Positions 52,306 to 60,660 of a stretch of 64,000 nt of DNA are shown piece by piece. Position 1 is the stretch's first letter. Each line of letters opens with the position of its first letter. The position numbers and the translations under genes were made by a program. The notes under the pieces are model-generated. The model was not told the DNA's origin, did no database searches, and saw nothing but the letters and a program-made list of their open reading frames with translations. Origin of the DNA: Bacteroidaceae bacterium (lineage in GTDB: Bacteria > Bacteroidota > Bacteroidia > Bacteroidales > Bacteroidaceae); NCBI GenBank assembly GCA_017427065.1, contig JAFRTL010000021.1, positions 49,576 through 113,575 on the forward strand, read 5' to 3'.

Positions 52306-54048
52306 ATGAAAAAGAGTATATTAGCACTGATAGCCTTGTTGCTGCTCCCTTTGATGGTACAAGCACAAGACCGCACCGTGAAGCTAAAGATTATCGAGAC
52401 CACTGATGTACACGGTTGTTTTTTCCCTTACGATTTTATCACCCGTCGGGCAGTAGGTGGGAGCATGGCGCGTGTGCATACTTATGTACAGCAACAACGC
52501 GAGCTCTATAAAGAAGATCTTATCCTGGTGGACAATGGTGATATTTTACAAGGTCAGCCTACGGCGTACTACTACAATTTCGTGGATACCACTTCTGTGC
52601 ATCTGGCATCGGATATGCTCAACTTCATGGGGTACAATGTCGGCAACTTTGGTAATCATGACATAGAAGTTGGCAATGCCGTATTCGAGCGTTGGGTACA
52701 TGATTGTGCCTTCCCTGTATTAGGAGCCAACATCATTGATACCAAGACTGGACAGCCTCATTTCAAACCATATGAAGTCATCGTTCGCGATGGAATTAAG
52801 GTGGTGGTGCTGGGTATGATTACTCCAGCCATTCCTGTATGGCTCTCAGAGAATTTGTGGAAAGGACTACGTTTCGAGGATATGGAACAGACCGCCCGCA
52901 AGTGGATTCCTATCATTCAGGCAGAGGAACATCCCGATATCATTGTGGGGCTCTTCCATGCTGGGAAGGATGCCGAGTGGCTGGGTAATGGCAAGTATCG
53001 TGAGCAGGCTTCCGTAGAGGTGGCAGAGCGTGTGCCAGGCTTCGATGTGGTGCTTATGGGACACGATCATGCCCGTGAATGTCGTAAGGTGACCAACGTG
53101 GAAGGTAAGGAAGTACTGGTTATCAATCCTGCCAATCGTGCCTTTAATGTGGCAGATGTGGAAATCACCTGTACATTGCGTGACGGTAGAGTAGTGGACA
53201 AGCAGGTAGAAGGGCAGTTGGTCTCTGTATCTGATCTGGCTGTGAGCCAATCTTTCATGGACCGTTTCGCTCAGCAATATAAGGACGTAGAGACCTTCGT
53301 AAGCAAGAAGATAGGTACGTTTACAGAGGACATCACTACGCGTCCTGCTTATTTTGGACCTTCGGCCTTCATTGATCTTATCCATACTTTGCAACTGGAA
53401 CTTACAGGTGCAGAAATCTCTTTTGCTGCCCCGCTTTCTTTCGATGCTCGAATTGCTCAGGGCGATGTCTATGTGAGCGATATGTTTAATCTTTACCGCT
53501 TCGAGAACATGCTATATACTATGAGTTTTACGGGTAAGGAAATCCTTGGGGCTTTGGAGATGAGCTATGACAACTGGATTAATGTGATGAAATCGCCTAA
53601 TGACCATGTGCTGTTAGTTCGCGAGCCTGCCAAGGCGGGAGATCGTATTCAGTTCATTGAGCCATCCTATAATTTCGACTCTGCAGCTGGCATCATCTAT
53701 ACTGTAGATGTTCGTAAGCCGAAGGGACAGAAGGTGACCATCGTCAGCATGGCTGATGGTACACCATTTAGTTTGGATAAGACTTATAAGGTGGCTGTGA
53801 ATTCTTACCGTGGCAATGGCGGAGGCTCACAGTTGATAGACGGTGCAGGTATCCCATCCGATAAGCTGAAAGACCGCATTATCCAATCCACCGATGTGGA
53901 CTTACGTTATTATCTGATGAAGTACATCGAAGAGCATCATACCATCAGTCCGAAAGCTCTTGGACAGTGGAAACTTGTTCCTGAGAAATGGGTAGCTCCC
54001 GCTATTAAGCGCGATTATAAGTTGCTCTTTGGTGAGGATATGAAGTGA
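52306..54048 (+). CDS. Exported bifunctional metallophosphatase/5'-nucleotidase
   Basis: A 580-residue periplasmic UshA-like enzyme. After the signal peptide (to QA-Q, about 21), the metallophosphatase domain shows D34/H36 in TTDVHG, D79 in VDNGDILQG, GNHD at 116-119 and GHDHAR. The C-terminal 5'-nucleotidase domain contains YRFENMLYTMSFTG and VAVNSYRGNGGG, which bind the nucleoside. It probably releases nucleosides and phosphate from nucleotides. It follows the CPBP gene by 21 bases. Confidence 0.92.
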   Translation: MKKSILALIALLLLPLMVQAQDRTVKLKIIETTDVHGCFFPYDFITRRAVGGSMARVHTYVQQQRELYKEDLILVDNGDILQGQPTAYYYNFVDTTSVHLASDMLNFMGYNVGNFGNHDIEVGNAVFERWVHDCAFPVLGANIIDTKTGQPHFKPYEVIVRDGIKVVVLGMITPAIPVWLSENLWKGLRFEDMEQTARKWIPIIQAEEHPDIIVGLFHAGKDAEWLGNGKYREQASVEVAERVPGFDVVLMGHDHARECRKVTNVEGKEVLVINPANRAFNVADVEITCTLRDGRVVDKQVEGQLVSVSDLAVSQSFMDRFAQQYKDVETFVSKKIGTFTEDITTRPAYFGPSAFIDLIHTLQLELTGAEISFAAPLSFDARIAQGDVYVSDMFNLYRFENMLYTMSFTGKEILGALEMSYDNWINVMKSPNDHVLLVREPAKAGDRIQFIEPSYNFDSAAGIIYTVDVRKPKGQKVTIVSMADGTPFSLDKTYKVAVNSYRGNGGGSQLIDGAGIPSDKLKDRIIQSTDVDLRYYLMKYIEEHHTISPKALGQWKLVPEKWVAPAIKRDYKLLFGEDMK

Positions 54049-54082
54049 AAAGCGGAAGCAGAGTAAAAAAAATCTCCGAAAG

Positions 54083-54114
54083 GTTTGCATAGAATAAAAC
54101 TTTGCCTTACCTTT
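54083..54114 (+). promoter_or_regulatory. Promoter of tRNA-Ser
   Basis: TTTG (54083-54086), 20-base spacer, TACCTTTG (54107-54114). Confidence 0.75.
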
Positions 54115-54151
54115 GCCCCCGCATTTGAGAAGATGCTTGTTCAGTCATTAA

Positions 54152-54238
54152 GGAAGTTTGGGTGAGTGGCTGAAACCAGCAGTTTGCTAAACTGCCGTAC
54201 GGGTAACCGTACCGGGGGTTCGAATCCCCCAGCTTCCG
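54152..54238 (+). tRNA. tRNA-Ser (GCT)
   Basis: An 87-nt type II tRNA with acceptor GGAAGTT/AGCTTCC, anticodon stem GCAGT/ACTGC with loop TTGCTAA (anticodon GCT for AGC/AGT), a long variable arm (GTACGG/CCGTAC) and T-loop TTCGAAT. The CCA end is not fully encoded. Confidence 0.92.
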
Positions 54239-54274
54239 CAATGATAAATGGATTTTTTAAGGGTTAATAAAGTG

Positions 54275-54310
54275 AACATTGCAGCTCGTTAGAGTTGCAA
54301 TGTTTTTTTT
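54275..54310 (+). terminator. Terminator of tRNA-Ser
   Basis: AACATTGCA pairs with TGCAATGTT, followed by eight T. Confidence 0.75.
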
Positions 54311-54498
54311 ATATCTTAGTTTTCATCTCTAGCATTTCTTAGTGGAACTATTTAATTTTTATTATAAATTCATTATCTTCGCAGAAACGTTAGGAGGCAT
54401 TACTTATATGAAACACATTAGAGTAGTGCCGAGGTGAAAGATGGATAGATAGTGGTAGAATGTCGCAAGAATGTATATAAAGCAGAATACAGAATGCT
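54311..54498. other. Leader region of the GH43 gene
   Basis: No gene. A TATCTTCG box at 54374-54381 may be the -7 of the GH43 promoter; the -33 region is only T-rich. The leader would be about 110 bases and shows no riboswitch I recognise. Confidence 0.4.
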
Positions 54499-56277
54499 AT
54501 GAAAAATATATTGACCATACTGGCTTTGGCCATCATCACGCTGGCATCATGCACTACGGAGCAGGAACGGGTGCCAGTTACTTATTGTAATCCTATAGAC
54601 TTGGATTATACGTACATGATCTATAACTCCGACAGGAACCTGTCTTACCGCTCGGGGGCGGATCCTGCCGTGGTGTGCTTTAAGGGGGAGTATTACATGT
54701 TTGTGACGCGTTCCATGGGCTACTGGCACTCCACGGACTTGCAGCATTGGGAGTTCTTGACTTCGAAGAGTACATGGTATCCGCAGGGAAGCAACGCACC
54801 TGCTGCACACAACTATAAGGACTCACTGCTGTATGTGACTGGTGACCCTTCGGGGAACATGAGCATTCTCTATACGGAGGACCCGAAGGAGGGCAAGTGG
54901 AAGACTGTGCCTGCCATTCTATCTAATCTGCAAGACCCGGACCTCTTTATAGATGATGACGGACAGGCGTATATGTTCTGGGGTTCATCGAACGACTTGC
55001 CCATCAGGGGTATGAAACTGAATAGGGAGGACCGCTTCTTGATAGATGGTCCGGTGGTGCCACTGTTCCAGACAGACAGTACCCGACATGGTTGGGAGCG
55101 TTTCGGTGAGAATCACAGTGACCACCTCATCGGGGCTTACATAGAGGGGGCTTGGCTTACCAAGAACCGTGGGAAGTATTACATGCTTTATGGGGCTCCG
55201 GGAACGGAATTCAATGTTTATGGCGACGGCGTGTTTGTAGCGGATGCTCCGCTAGGTCCTTATACGTATCAGACGCATAATCCAGTGTTCTATAAACCAG
55301 GTGGGTTTATCAACGGTGCTGGACATGGGAGCATAGTTCCTTTCACTGAGGATACTTGGTGGCACTTTGGCACCATGTCGCTCTCTGCCACGGTGAACTG
55401 GGAGAGACGCATCTGCATGATGCCGGCATTCTTCGATGAGGAGGGCACGCTGTACAGCGATAATTCCTATGGCGACTATCCGCACTATGCACCTTCTGAG
55501 AAAGACCGTAAGGGGGCTTTCACGGGATGGATGTTACTTTCTTACCACAAGCCTGTGACGGTTTCTTCTGCGCAGGAAGGGCAGGCTGCTTCTGCTGAGG
55601 GTTTCGATGAATGGAACAGACCAGAGACCTCACCGCACTTCCATGCAGAGAACCTTACGGACGAGAATTGCAAGACTTACTGGCTGGCTGCATCGAACAC
55701 GGAGAGGGAATGGGTGATGATAGACTTGGAAGATGTGGCTACGGTAAATACCATACAACTGAATTACTATGATCATCAGGCGGGGCTTTATGGCAGGATA
55801 CCGGGTCTTTATCACAGGTTTGTCTTGGAGGTTTCTTCCGATGGCAAGGAGTGGCAGGTAGTGGAGGATCGCAGTAGGAGTAACATTGATGCACCGAATG
55901 CTTACATCCAACTGGCGAGCCCTGTGAAGGCGCGTTATGTGCGCTACCGCAATGTGAAGGTGCCATCCGATAATCTGGCTATCTCAGAAATCAGGGTGTT
56001 TGGAAAGGGTAGTGGAAGTGCACCGGCAGCTGTTACGGGGTTCCGTGCGGTGATGGCTCTAGACGGTAAGGAGGCGATGCTGACATGGGACAAGGTGCCT
56101 GACGCGCAAGGATATAATGTACGTTGGGGCACGGCACCTGATAAGCTCTACAATGCTTGGCTAGTATATGACAAGACGGATTTGCAGCTGCGATGCCTGA
56201 ATACCGGGACCAAGTATTATTTCAGCGTAGAGGCGTTTAATGCCAATGGGATTTCTCCAGCCACGAGTGCTGAATAA
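54499..56277 (+). CDS. GH43 family glycoside hydrolase lipoprotein with F5/8-type and FN3 domains
   Basis: A 592-residue surface or periplasmic lipoprotein (lipobox LASC, Cys18). The five-blade propeller has base D55 in RSGADPAV, D148 in QDPDLF and acid E216 in AYIEGAWL, as in GH43 enzymes active on arabinan or xylan side chains. Residues about 370-490 form an F5/8 (discoidin) carbohydrate-binding domain (WVMIDLEDVATVNTIQLNY in parts; ISEIRVFG). Residues about 495-590 are a fibronectin type III domain. It is a single gene with its own terminator. A link to the arabinose operon is inferred, not shown. Confidence 0.87.
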   Translation: MKNILTILALAIITLASCTTEQERVPVTYCNPIDLDYTYMIYNSDRNLSYRSGADPAVVCFKGEYYMFVTRSMGYWHSTDLQHWEFLTSKSTWYPQGSNAPAAHNYKDSLLYVTGDPSGNMSILYTEDPKEGKWKTVPAILSNLQDPDLFIDDDGQAYMFWGSSNDLPIRGMKLNREDRFLIDGPVVPLFQTDSTRHGWERFGENHSDHLIGAYIEGAWLTKNRGKYYMLYGAPGTEFNVYGDGVFVADAPLGPYTYQTHNPVFYKPGGFINGAGHGSIVPFTEDTWWHFGTMSLSATVNWERRICMMPAFFDEEGTLYSDNSYGDYPHYAPSEKDRKGAFTGWMLLSYHKPVTVSSAQEGQAASAEGFDEWNRPETSPHFHAENLTDENCKTYWLAASNTEREWVMIDLEDVATVNTIQLNYYDHQAGLYGRIPGLYHRFVLEVSSDGKEWQVVEDRSRSNIDAPNAYIQLASPVKARYVRYRNVKVPSDNLAISEIRVFGKGSGSAPAAVTGFRAVMALDGKEAMLTWDKVPDAQGYNVRWGTAPDKLYNAWLVYDKTDLQLRCLNTGTKYYFSVEAFNANGISPATSAE

Positions 56278-56299
56278 GATAGGGGAAGTGATATAAAAA

Positions 56300-56330
56300 A
56301 GAAAGTCCTGAAACTGTTTCAGGACTTTTT
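56300..56330. terminator. Bidirectional terminator between GH43 gene and tRNA-Asp
   Basis: AAAGTCCTGAAAC pairs with GTTTCAGGACTTT (56302-56328), T tails on both strands. Confidence 0.8.
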
Positions 56331-56334
56331 CTTG

Positions 56335-56408
56335 CGGTGCGTACGAGACTCGAACTCGTGACCCCATGCGTGACAGGCATGTATTCTAACCAACTGAACT
56401 AACGCACC
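56335..56408 (-). tRNA. tRNA-Asp (GTC)
   Basis: A 74-nt cloverleaf on the minus strand: acceptor GGTGCGT/ACGCACC, anticodon stem CATGC/GCATG with loop CTGTCAC (anticodon GTC), T-loop TTCGAGT, discriminator G. CCA is not encoded. Confidence 0.92.
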
Positions 56409-56421
56409 AGTTTTGTGGATG

Positions 56422-56452
56422 CAAAGATAGTGCTATTTTTATATTCTGCAAA
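56422..56452 (-). promoter_or_regulatory. Promoter of tRNA-Asp
   Basis: Minus-strand TTTG (56449-56452), 19-base spacer, TATCTTTG (56422-56429): full consensus. Confidence 0.75.
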
Positions 56453-56456
56453 ATTT

Positions 56457-57461
56457 TTAGCGATTTAGTTTTCTGATTCCCTCAAAAAATTCATCGTTGA
56501 GTTGCTTGATACCATTGAGAACCACTTCTTGTGTACGCTCAAGCATGCTCTCATCGTGTTCTGGTGATTCTGGTTCCTCTGGAGTGATGACACGGAGTCC
56601 TGCTGGCACGATGTTTACATAGATGTCTTCCCCCATCATGATAGGGTCACCGTCGTAATGTGCCACTCCGGGTTTTTCGCGATGGATATGCAGTGACTTA
56701 CAACGGAAAGTCTTGATATGACTGTTCTGATCGATGGTCTTATTAAACAGCTGAAAAGTTAGAGAAGGAATATCCAGCAAGGTAAAAGGCTGTAGCACAG
56801 TGATGTCAAGCAATCCATCTGTCAGTGAGGCACTTGGAGCAATAAAGGCATTGTTGCCATATTGAGCAGCATTGCCACAGGCGATGACGAAAGCCTGATA
56901 ATGTTCAGTGTTCCCTTCAATGTCGAGCTCATAGGTCTCAGGTTTATAACTGAGGTTCTCGCGCAGGGTTTGTTCTACATAAGAAAAAGGACCGCGTTTG
57001 CCAGATTCTGCAAACTTCAGACTAATAAAAGCATCGAAACCAACGCCACAAGTACAGAAGAAGAGCTGTCCGTTGATCTTTCCGTAGTCTATGGTTTCTA
57101 TATGTCCTTGATTCAATATGTCGATGGCTTTTCGGGCATTGGTAGAGATGTGTAGATGTCGTGCCAATCCGTTGCCAGAACCACAAGGGATAATGCCTAA
57201 TGCTGTCTGTGTATGTACCAAAGAACGTGCAATTTCATTCACCGTCCCATCGCCTCCAATGGCTATAACAGCATCATCTTTTCTCTCTGCACACTCATTG
57301 GCTATCACGATGGCATGTCCGGCATATTCGGTCTTGATTACCTCATAGTCGTATTTTTCCAAATCCAGTCGTTCGCTGATGAGCTTTAGAATCTGCTCTT
57401 TCCCTTGAGTTCCAGAGATAGGGTTTACGATGAATGTTATTTTCTTCTTTCTATTAGTCAT
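56457..57461 (-). CDS. Diacylglycerol kinase family lipid kinase
   Basis: A 334-residue YegS/DgkB-like lipid kinase. The N-terminal KKITFIVNPISGTQGK is the first nucleotide-contact block, and AIGGDGTVNEIARSL holds the GGDGT catalytic-nucleotide motif; GSGNGLARHL follows. The C-terminal domain contains YDGDPIMMG. The protein lacks membrane helices. It would phosphorylate diacylglycerol or a related lipid. It follows the deiminase gene by 15 bases on the minus strand. Its C-terminal tail (about 290-334) is acidic and has no motif I know. Confidence 0.9.
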   Translation of the reverse strand: MTNRKKKITFIVNPISGTQGKEQILKLISERLDLEKYDYEVIKTEYAGHAIVIANECAERKDDAVIAIGGDGTVNEIARSLVHTQTALGIIPCGSGNGLARHLHISTNARKAIDILNQGHIETIDYGKINGQLFFCTCGVGFDAFISLKFAESGKRGPFSYVEQTLRENLSYKPETYELDIEGNTEHYQAFVIACGNAAQYGNNAFIAPSASLTDGLLDITVLQPFTLLDIPSLTFQLFNKTIDQNSHIKTFRCKSLHIHREKPGVAHYDGDPIMMGEDIYVNIVPAGLRVITPEEPESPEHDESMLERTQEVVLNGIKQLNDEFFEGIRKLNR

Positions 57462-57476
57462 AGGCAGGTGAAGGCT

Positions 57477-58589
57477 TTATTTCAGTACTCCAATAGGGTA
57501 TTGCATGGTAATGCAGTGCAGGGAGCCGTGCTGACAAATCAATGGTCGGCAATCTATCCCAACAATCTCTTTCTTTGGGAAGGCAGCTTGAAGTACTTCC
57601 TTAGCTTGCTCATCGGCCAATTGTTGGTAAGTGGGGTAGAGCACTGCTTCGTTAAGGATGAGGAAGTTGGCATAGGTCGCAGGCAGTTGTTCACCGTCTT
57701 CCCAAACAGGTGCGGCCATAGGCAAAGGGAACAGATGGTATGGTGTGCCATCCACCTGACGGAAAGCCTTCAGTTCTTGTTCCATCAGTTGCAGTTCCTC
57801 ATAGTGCTCATCATCTGGGTCATTGCATTGTACATAAGCAATGGAAGAAGGAGAGCAAAAGCGAGCCAACGTGTCTATATGACTATCTGTATCATCGCCA
57901 CGTAAGTAGCCATGATGCAGCCAGAGGATACGTTCCAGATGCAGCGATGCCTTCAGCTCTTCCTCAATCTCCACCGCATTCAAACGAGGGTTGCGATTAG
58001 GATTCAGCAGGCATTGCGAAGTGGTAAGCAAGGTGCCACGTCCGTCACTCTCTATCGAACCGCCTTCAAGCACGAAGTCTAAGTGATTCTCGTAGGTACC
58101 TTTCAACATCTTTGCATCGTAGAGCTGACGAGTAATGGCATTGTCGAGGTCGGCAGGGAACTTACTTCCCCAACCATTGAAACAGAAGTCCAGGATATGA
58201 GGACTTACGCTGTCTATGAGACAGATGGCCCCATGATCACGAGCCCAGGTATCGTTGGTAGGACATTGGAAGAAACGTACATTCTTCATGTTCACGTTGT
58301 CGGCTATCTGAGCCTTTACCACTTCGGGCTCTGGGGTGACAATAAGCAGCAGTTCGCGCGCAGCAATCTCTTGCGCCACCGCTTTGAAGCATGCCTGTAC
58401 CTCATCCAACATGTAGGCCCAGTCGGTATCCTTATGTGGCCAAGTCAGTTGCACACCGCTTTGCGGATACCATTCGGCAGGGAGTATAGGGGAACTCTGC
58501 TCCACCATTACATCTCTGAAAAGTGAAGCATCCAATTGCAGTTCGTCGTCCCTGCGATCGAAGAATGGATTATGTACCTTGAATGCCAT
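57477..58589 (-). CDS. Agmatine deiminase family protein
   Basis: A 370-residue member of the guanidino-group-modifying family (agmatine or peptidyl-arginine deiminase fold). Seen are TWPHKDTDW near the N-terminus, ARDHGAICLID, VLEGGSIESDG with the conserved Glu, DDTDSHID with His and Asp, and Cys359 in GSLHC as the nucleophile. In typical agmatine deiminases the last motif reads GGGNIHC; here it is QHGSLHC. ATG 58589 is chosen since the longer frame to 58832 runs through tRNA-Gly. A TATCTTCG box at 58615-58622, with TTTG after 19 bases, may be its promoter. Confidence 0.87.
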   Translation of the reverse strand: MAFKVHNPFFDRRDDELQLDASLFRDVMVEQSSPILPAEWYPQSGVQLTWPHKDTDWAYMLDEVQACFKAVAQEIAARELLLIVTPEPEVVKAQIADNVNMKNVRFFQCPTNDTWARDHGAICLIDSVSPHILDFCFNGWGSKFPADLDNAITRQLYDAKMLKGTYENHLDFVLEGGSIESDGRGTLLTTSQCLLNPNRNPRLNAVEIEEELKASLHLERILWLHHGYLRGDDTDSHIDTLARFCSPSSIAYVQCNDPDDEHYEELQLMEQELKAFRQVDGTPYHLFPLPMAAPVWEDGEQLPATYANFLILNEAVLYPTYQQLADEQAKEVLQAAFPKKEIVGIDCRPLICQHGSLHCITMQYPIGVLK

Positions 58590-58646
58590 ATTTCCCTGTC
58601 CTTTAATTCTGCTGCGAAGATACACAAAAAGGGGATAAAAGCAAAA

Positions 58647-58674
58647 AGAGATTGCCAATTTCTTGACAATCTCT
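58647..58674 (-). terminator. Terminator of the tRNA array
   Basis: AGAGATTG (58647-58654) pairs with CAATCTCT (58667-58674); on the minus strand a TTTTTGC tail follows. Confidence 0.7.
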
Positions 58675-58681
58675 CTTGTGG

Positions 58682-58754
58682 AGCGGAAAACGAGACTCGG
58701 ACTCGCGACCCCAACCTTGGCAAGGTTGTGCTCTACCAACTGAGCTATTTCCGC
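58682..58754 (-). tRNA. tRNA-Gly (GCC), copy 2
   Basis: A 73-nt cloverleaf: acceptor GCGGAAA/TTTCCGC, anticodon stem CAACC/GGTTG with loop TTGCCAA (anticodon GCC), T-loop TCCGAGT. It is identical to the copy at 59260-59332. It is the last gene of the minus-strand array. Confidence 0.92.
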
Positions 58755-58793
58755 AAAAATCGAAGATTTTTGTGAGATTCTCGGCTGCACTCG

Positions 58794-58820
58794 GCAAAGC
58801 TCAAACAAATTTGGATTTGT
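58794..58820. repeat. Palindromic hairpin repeat, partly degraded
   Basis: GCAAAGCTCAAACAAATTTG and following bases resemble the perfect copy at 59376-59402. The flanks (CTCGGCTGCACTCG before; TTTGCACGAGAATTCCGCA after) are shared with that copy, and both lie just upstream of a tRNA-Gly. Confidence 0.7.
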
Positions 58821-58909
58821 TCTTATTTGCACGAGAATTCCGCAAAATATACCTTCTACAATATTTCATAGAAATGTTCTTTGAATAAGACTAACTATCA
58901 GTAACTCTG

Positions 58910-58991
58910 TGCCCAAGAAAGGACTCGAACCTTCACGCCTCGCGGCACACGCACCTGAAACGTGCGCGTCTACCAATTCCGCCACTTGGGC
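58910..58991 (-). tRNA. tRNA-Leu (CAG), copy 2
   Basis: An 82-nt type II tRNA: acceptor GCCCAAG/CTTGGGC with one mismatch region tolerated, anticodon loop TTCAGGT (CAG), variable arm TGCCGCGAGGCG, T-loop TTCGAGT. Identical to the copy at 59153-59234. Confidence 0.9.
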
Positions 58992-59022
58992 TTCTTTATA
59001 ACCACATCCAGTATCAGAAAAG

Positions 59023-59106
59023 TGAAGAGAATGAGACTCGAACTCACACGACACAATTGTCACTACCCCCTCAAAGTAGCGCGTCTACCAATTCCGCCAT
59101 CTCTCC
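59023..59106 (-). tRNA. tRNA-Leu (GAG)
   Basis: An 84-nt type II tRNA: acceptor GGAGAGA/TCTCTTC with one G-T pair, anticodon stem CTACT/GGTAG with loop TTGAGGG (GAG), variable arm with GACA/TGTC, T-loop TTCGAGT. Confidence 0.88.
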
Positions 59107-59152
59107 ATTGTTTCATTTCTTATTCAAAGAACGTCGTATTGTCTGTTGTCTG

Positions 59153-59234
59153 TGCCCAAGAAAGGACTCGAACCTTCACGCCTCGCGGCACACGCACCTG
59201 AAACGTGCGCGTCTACCAATTCCGCCACTTGGGC
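59153..59234 (-). tRNA. tRNA-Leu (CAG), copy 1
   Basis: An 82-nt type II tRNA with anticodon CAG, identical in sequence to the copy at 58910-58991. It is second in the array, 25 bases downstream of tRNA-Gly copy 1. Confidence 0.9.
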
Positions 59235-59259
59235 TTCTTGACAATCTTTCAATACTTGG

Positions 59260-59332
59260 AGCGGAAAACGAGACTCGGACTCGCGACCCCAACCTTGGCA
59301 AGGTTGTGCTCTACCAACTGAGCTATTTCCGC
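59260..59332 (-). tRNA. tRNA-Gly (GCC), copy 1
   Basis: A 73-nt cloverleaf with anticodon GCC, identical to 58682-58754. It is first in the array. Confidence 0.92.
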
Positions 59333-59375
59333 GTAAAAATCTTTGATTTTTACGCAGGATTCTCGGCTGCACTCG

Positions 59376-59402
59376 GCAAAGCTCAAACAAGTTTGGCTTT
59401 GC
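59376..59402. repeat. Palindromic hairpin repeat, best copy
   Basis: GCAAAGC and GCTTTGC arms with a CAAAC-AA-GTTTG centre form an almost perfect hairpin. It lies between the array promoter and tRNA-Gly copy 1, so it would be in the precursor transcript. Confidence 0.75.
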
Positions 59403-59467
59403 TCTCATTTGCACGAGAATTCCGCAAATAATTTCAAAGATCCTTCATTTGCTTCGTTAAGCGGATG

Positions 59468-59498
59468 CAAAGGTAAGCAATAATTTTAAACCTGCAAG
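59468..59498 (-). promoter_or_regulatory. Promoter of the tRNA array
   Basis: Minus-strand TACCTTTG (59468-59475), 19-base spacer, CTTG as -33 (59495-59498). Confidence 0.65.
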
Positions 59499-59518
59499 CA
59501 ATATTTCAAAAAAAAGTT

Positions 59519-60658
59519 TTAGCACATCCTCTCTCGATAATCCTCATATGAGAAATTTCGATATACTACAGCTTGCTGATCTGACGTCCACAACCCAATG
59601 GAAGGATGGTGGATACCGTTGAACATTGTGGTTTTCACAGTGGTATAGTGGATCATGTCTTCAAACACAATGAGCTCACCAATTTGCAGCGGATGATCAA
59701 AACTCCAGTTGCCAATAAAATCGCCACTCAGACAGGAGTTGCCTCCCATGCGATAGACATAGGGTCCTTCTTCGCCAAATGTGGCACCCGTAATGACGGG
59801 TTGGTATGGCATTTCCAGACAGTCGGGCATGTGGCAGGTAAAACTGACATTAAGGATGGCGGTTTGGATTCCACGATTCTCTACGATGTCCACCACCTTG
59901 GCAGTGAGCACGCCCGTTTGCCATGCAAAGGCGGAACCTGGTTCCAAAATAATCTGTAATTTGGGATAGCGTACGTGCAACAACTGTAATATACGTATAA
60001 GGTGTACTACATCATAGTCCTTGCGCGTCATCAGATGTCCCCCTCCAAGGTTCAGCCACTTCAGTTTAGGAAGCCAGTGAGCGAACTTCTCTTCCAAGTG
60101 TACCAACGTATGTTCCAGTGCGTAAGAGGATGATTCACAGTGGCAATGGCAATGGAAGCCCTCGATACCTTCAGGCAGCTCTTCGGGCAGTTGCTCTGCC
60201 AACAAACCGAAACGCGTTCCTGGAGCGCAAGGATTGTAAAGGTCTGTCTCAATCTCCGAGTATTCTGGATTGATGCGCACACCACACGAGATGGGGTGGT
60301 CGGCCTTCTTTGTTAAGGGATAGAAACGCTCGTACTGAGAGAGCGAGTTGAAAGTGATATGACTGCTACAACGCATGATTTCCCCAAAGTCCTCCTCTGT
60401 ATAAGCCGGAGAGTAGGTGTGAGCCCTGCTACCAAACTCTTCGTATGCCAAGCGTGCTTCATAAAGGGAGCTTGCCGTCGTATGACGGATGAATTCCCTA
60501 AAGATAGGGAACGACTTCCACAAGGCGAACGCTTTGAAAGCAAGGATGATTTCCACATCTGCTCTATATGCCACATCCTTTATCAACGTAAGGTTCTTAC
60601 GCAGGAGGTCTTCCTCCATGATGTAGCAGGGATTGGGGAATTTACTGTAGTCTATCAT
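59519..60658 (-). CDS. nspC: Carboxynorspermidine decarboxylase
   Basis: A 379-residue PLP-dependent decarboxylase of the alanine-racemase-fold group (NspC), which makes norspermidine or spermidine from the carboxylated precursor. The PLP lysine is K42 in ILAFKAFALW. The signature FHCHCHCESS and NLGGGHLMT, and a late MGGNSCLSGDF with the catalytic Cys, are present. It starts two bases after the small lipoprotein. The deiminase on the far side of the tRNA array could supply putrescine by the agmatine route; the dehydrogenase partner (Lys1/CANSDH) is not in the window. Confidence 0.93.
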   Translation of the reverse strand: MIDYSKFPNPCYIMEEDLLRKNLTLIKDVAYRADVEIILAFKAFALWKSFPIFREFIRHTTASSLYEARLAYEEFGSRAHTYSPAYTEEDFGEIMRCSSHITFNSLSQYERFYPLTKKADHPISCGVRINPEYSEIETDLYNPCAPGTRFGLLAEQLPEELPEGIEGFHCHCHCESSSYALEHTLVHLEEKFAHWLPKLKWLNLGGGHLMTRKDYDVVHLIRILQLLHVRYPKLQIILEPGSAFAWQTGVLTAKVVDIVENRGIQTAILNVSFTCHMPDCLEMPYQPVITGATFGEEGPYVYRMGGNSCLSGDFIGNWSFDHPLQIGELIVFEDMIHYTTVKTTMFNGIHHPSIGLWTSDQQAVVYRNFSYEDYRERMC

Positions 60659-60660
60659 AA

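Noticed and set aside
54409-54438. Nine-codon frame in the GH43 leader
   Set aside because: ATG followed by only eight codons; no sign of an attenuator hairpin next to it.
58590-58832. N-terminal extension of the agmatine-deiminase-like protein
   Set aside because: The extension would be translated from the antisense-free tRNA-Gly gene and its spacer; ATG 58589 gives the family length.
58536-59431. Several short frames across the tRNA array
   Set aside because: They are read through or opposite tRNA genes and repeat the same peptide because the tRNA genes are duplicated.
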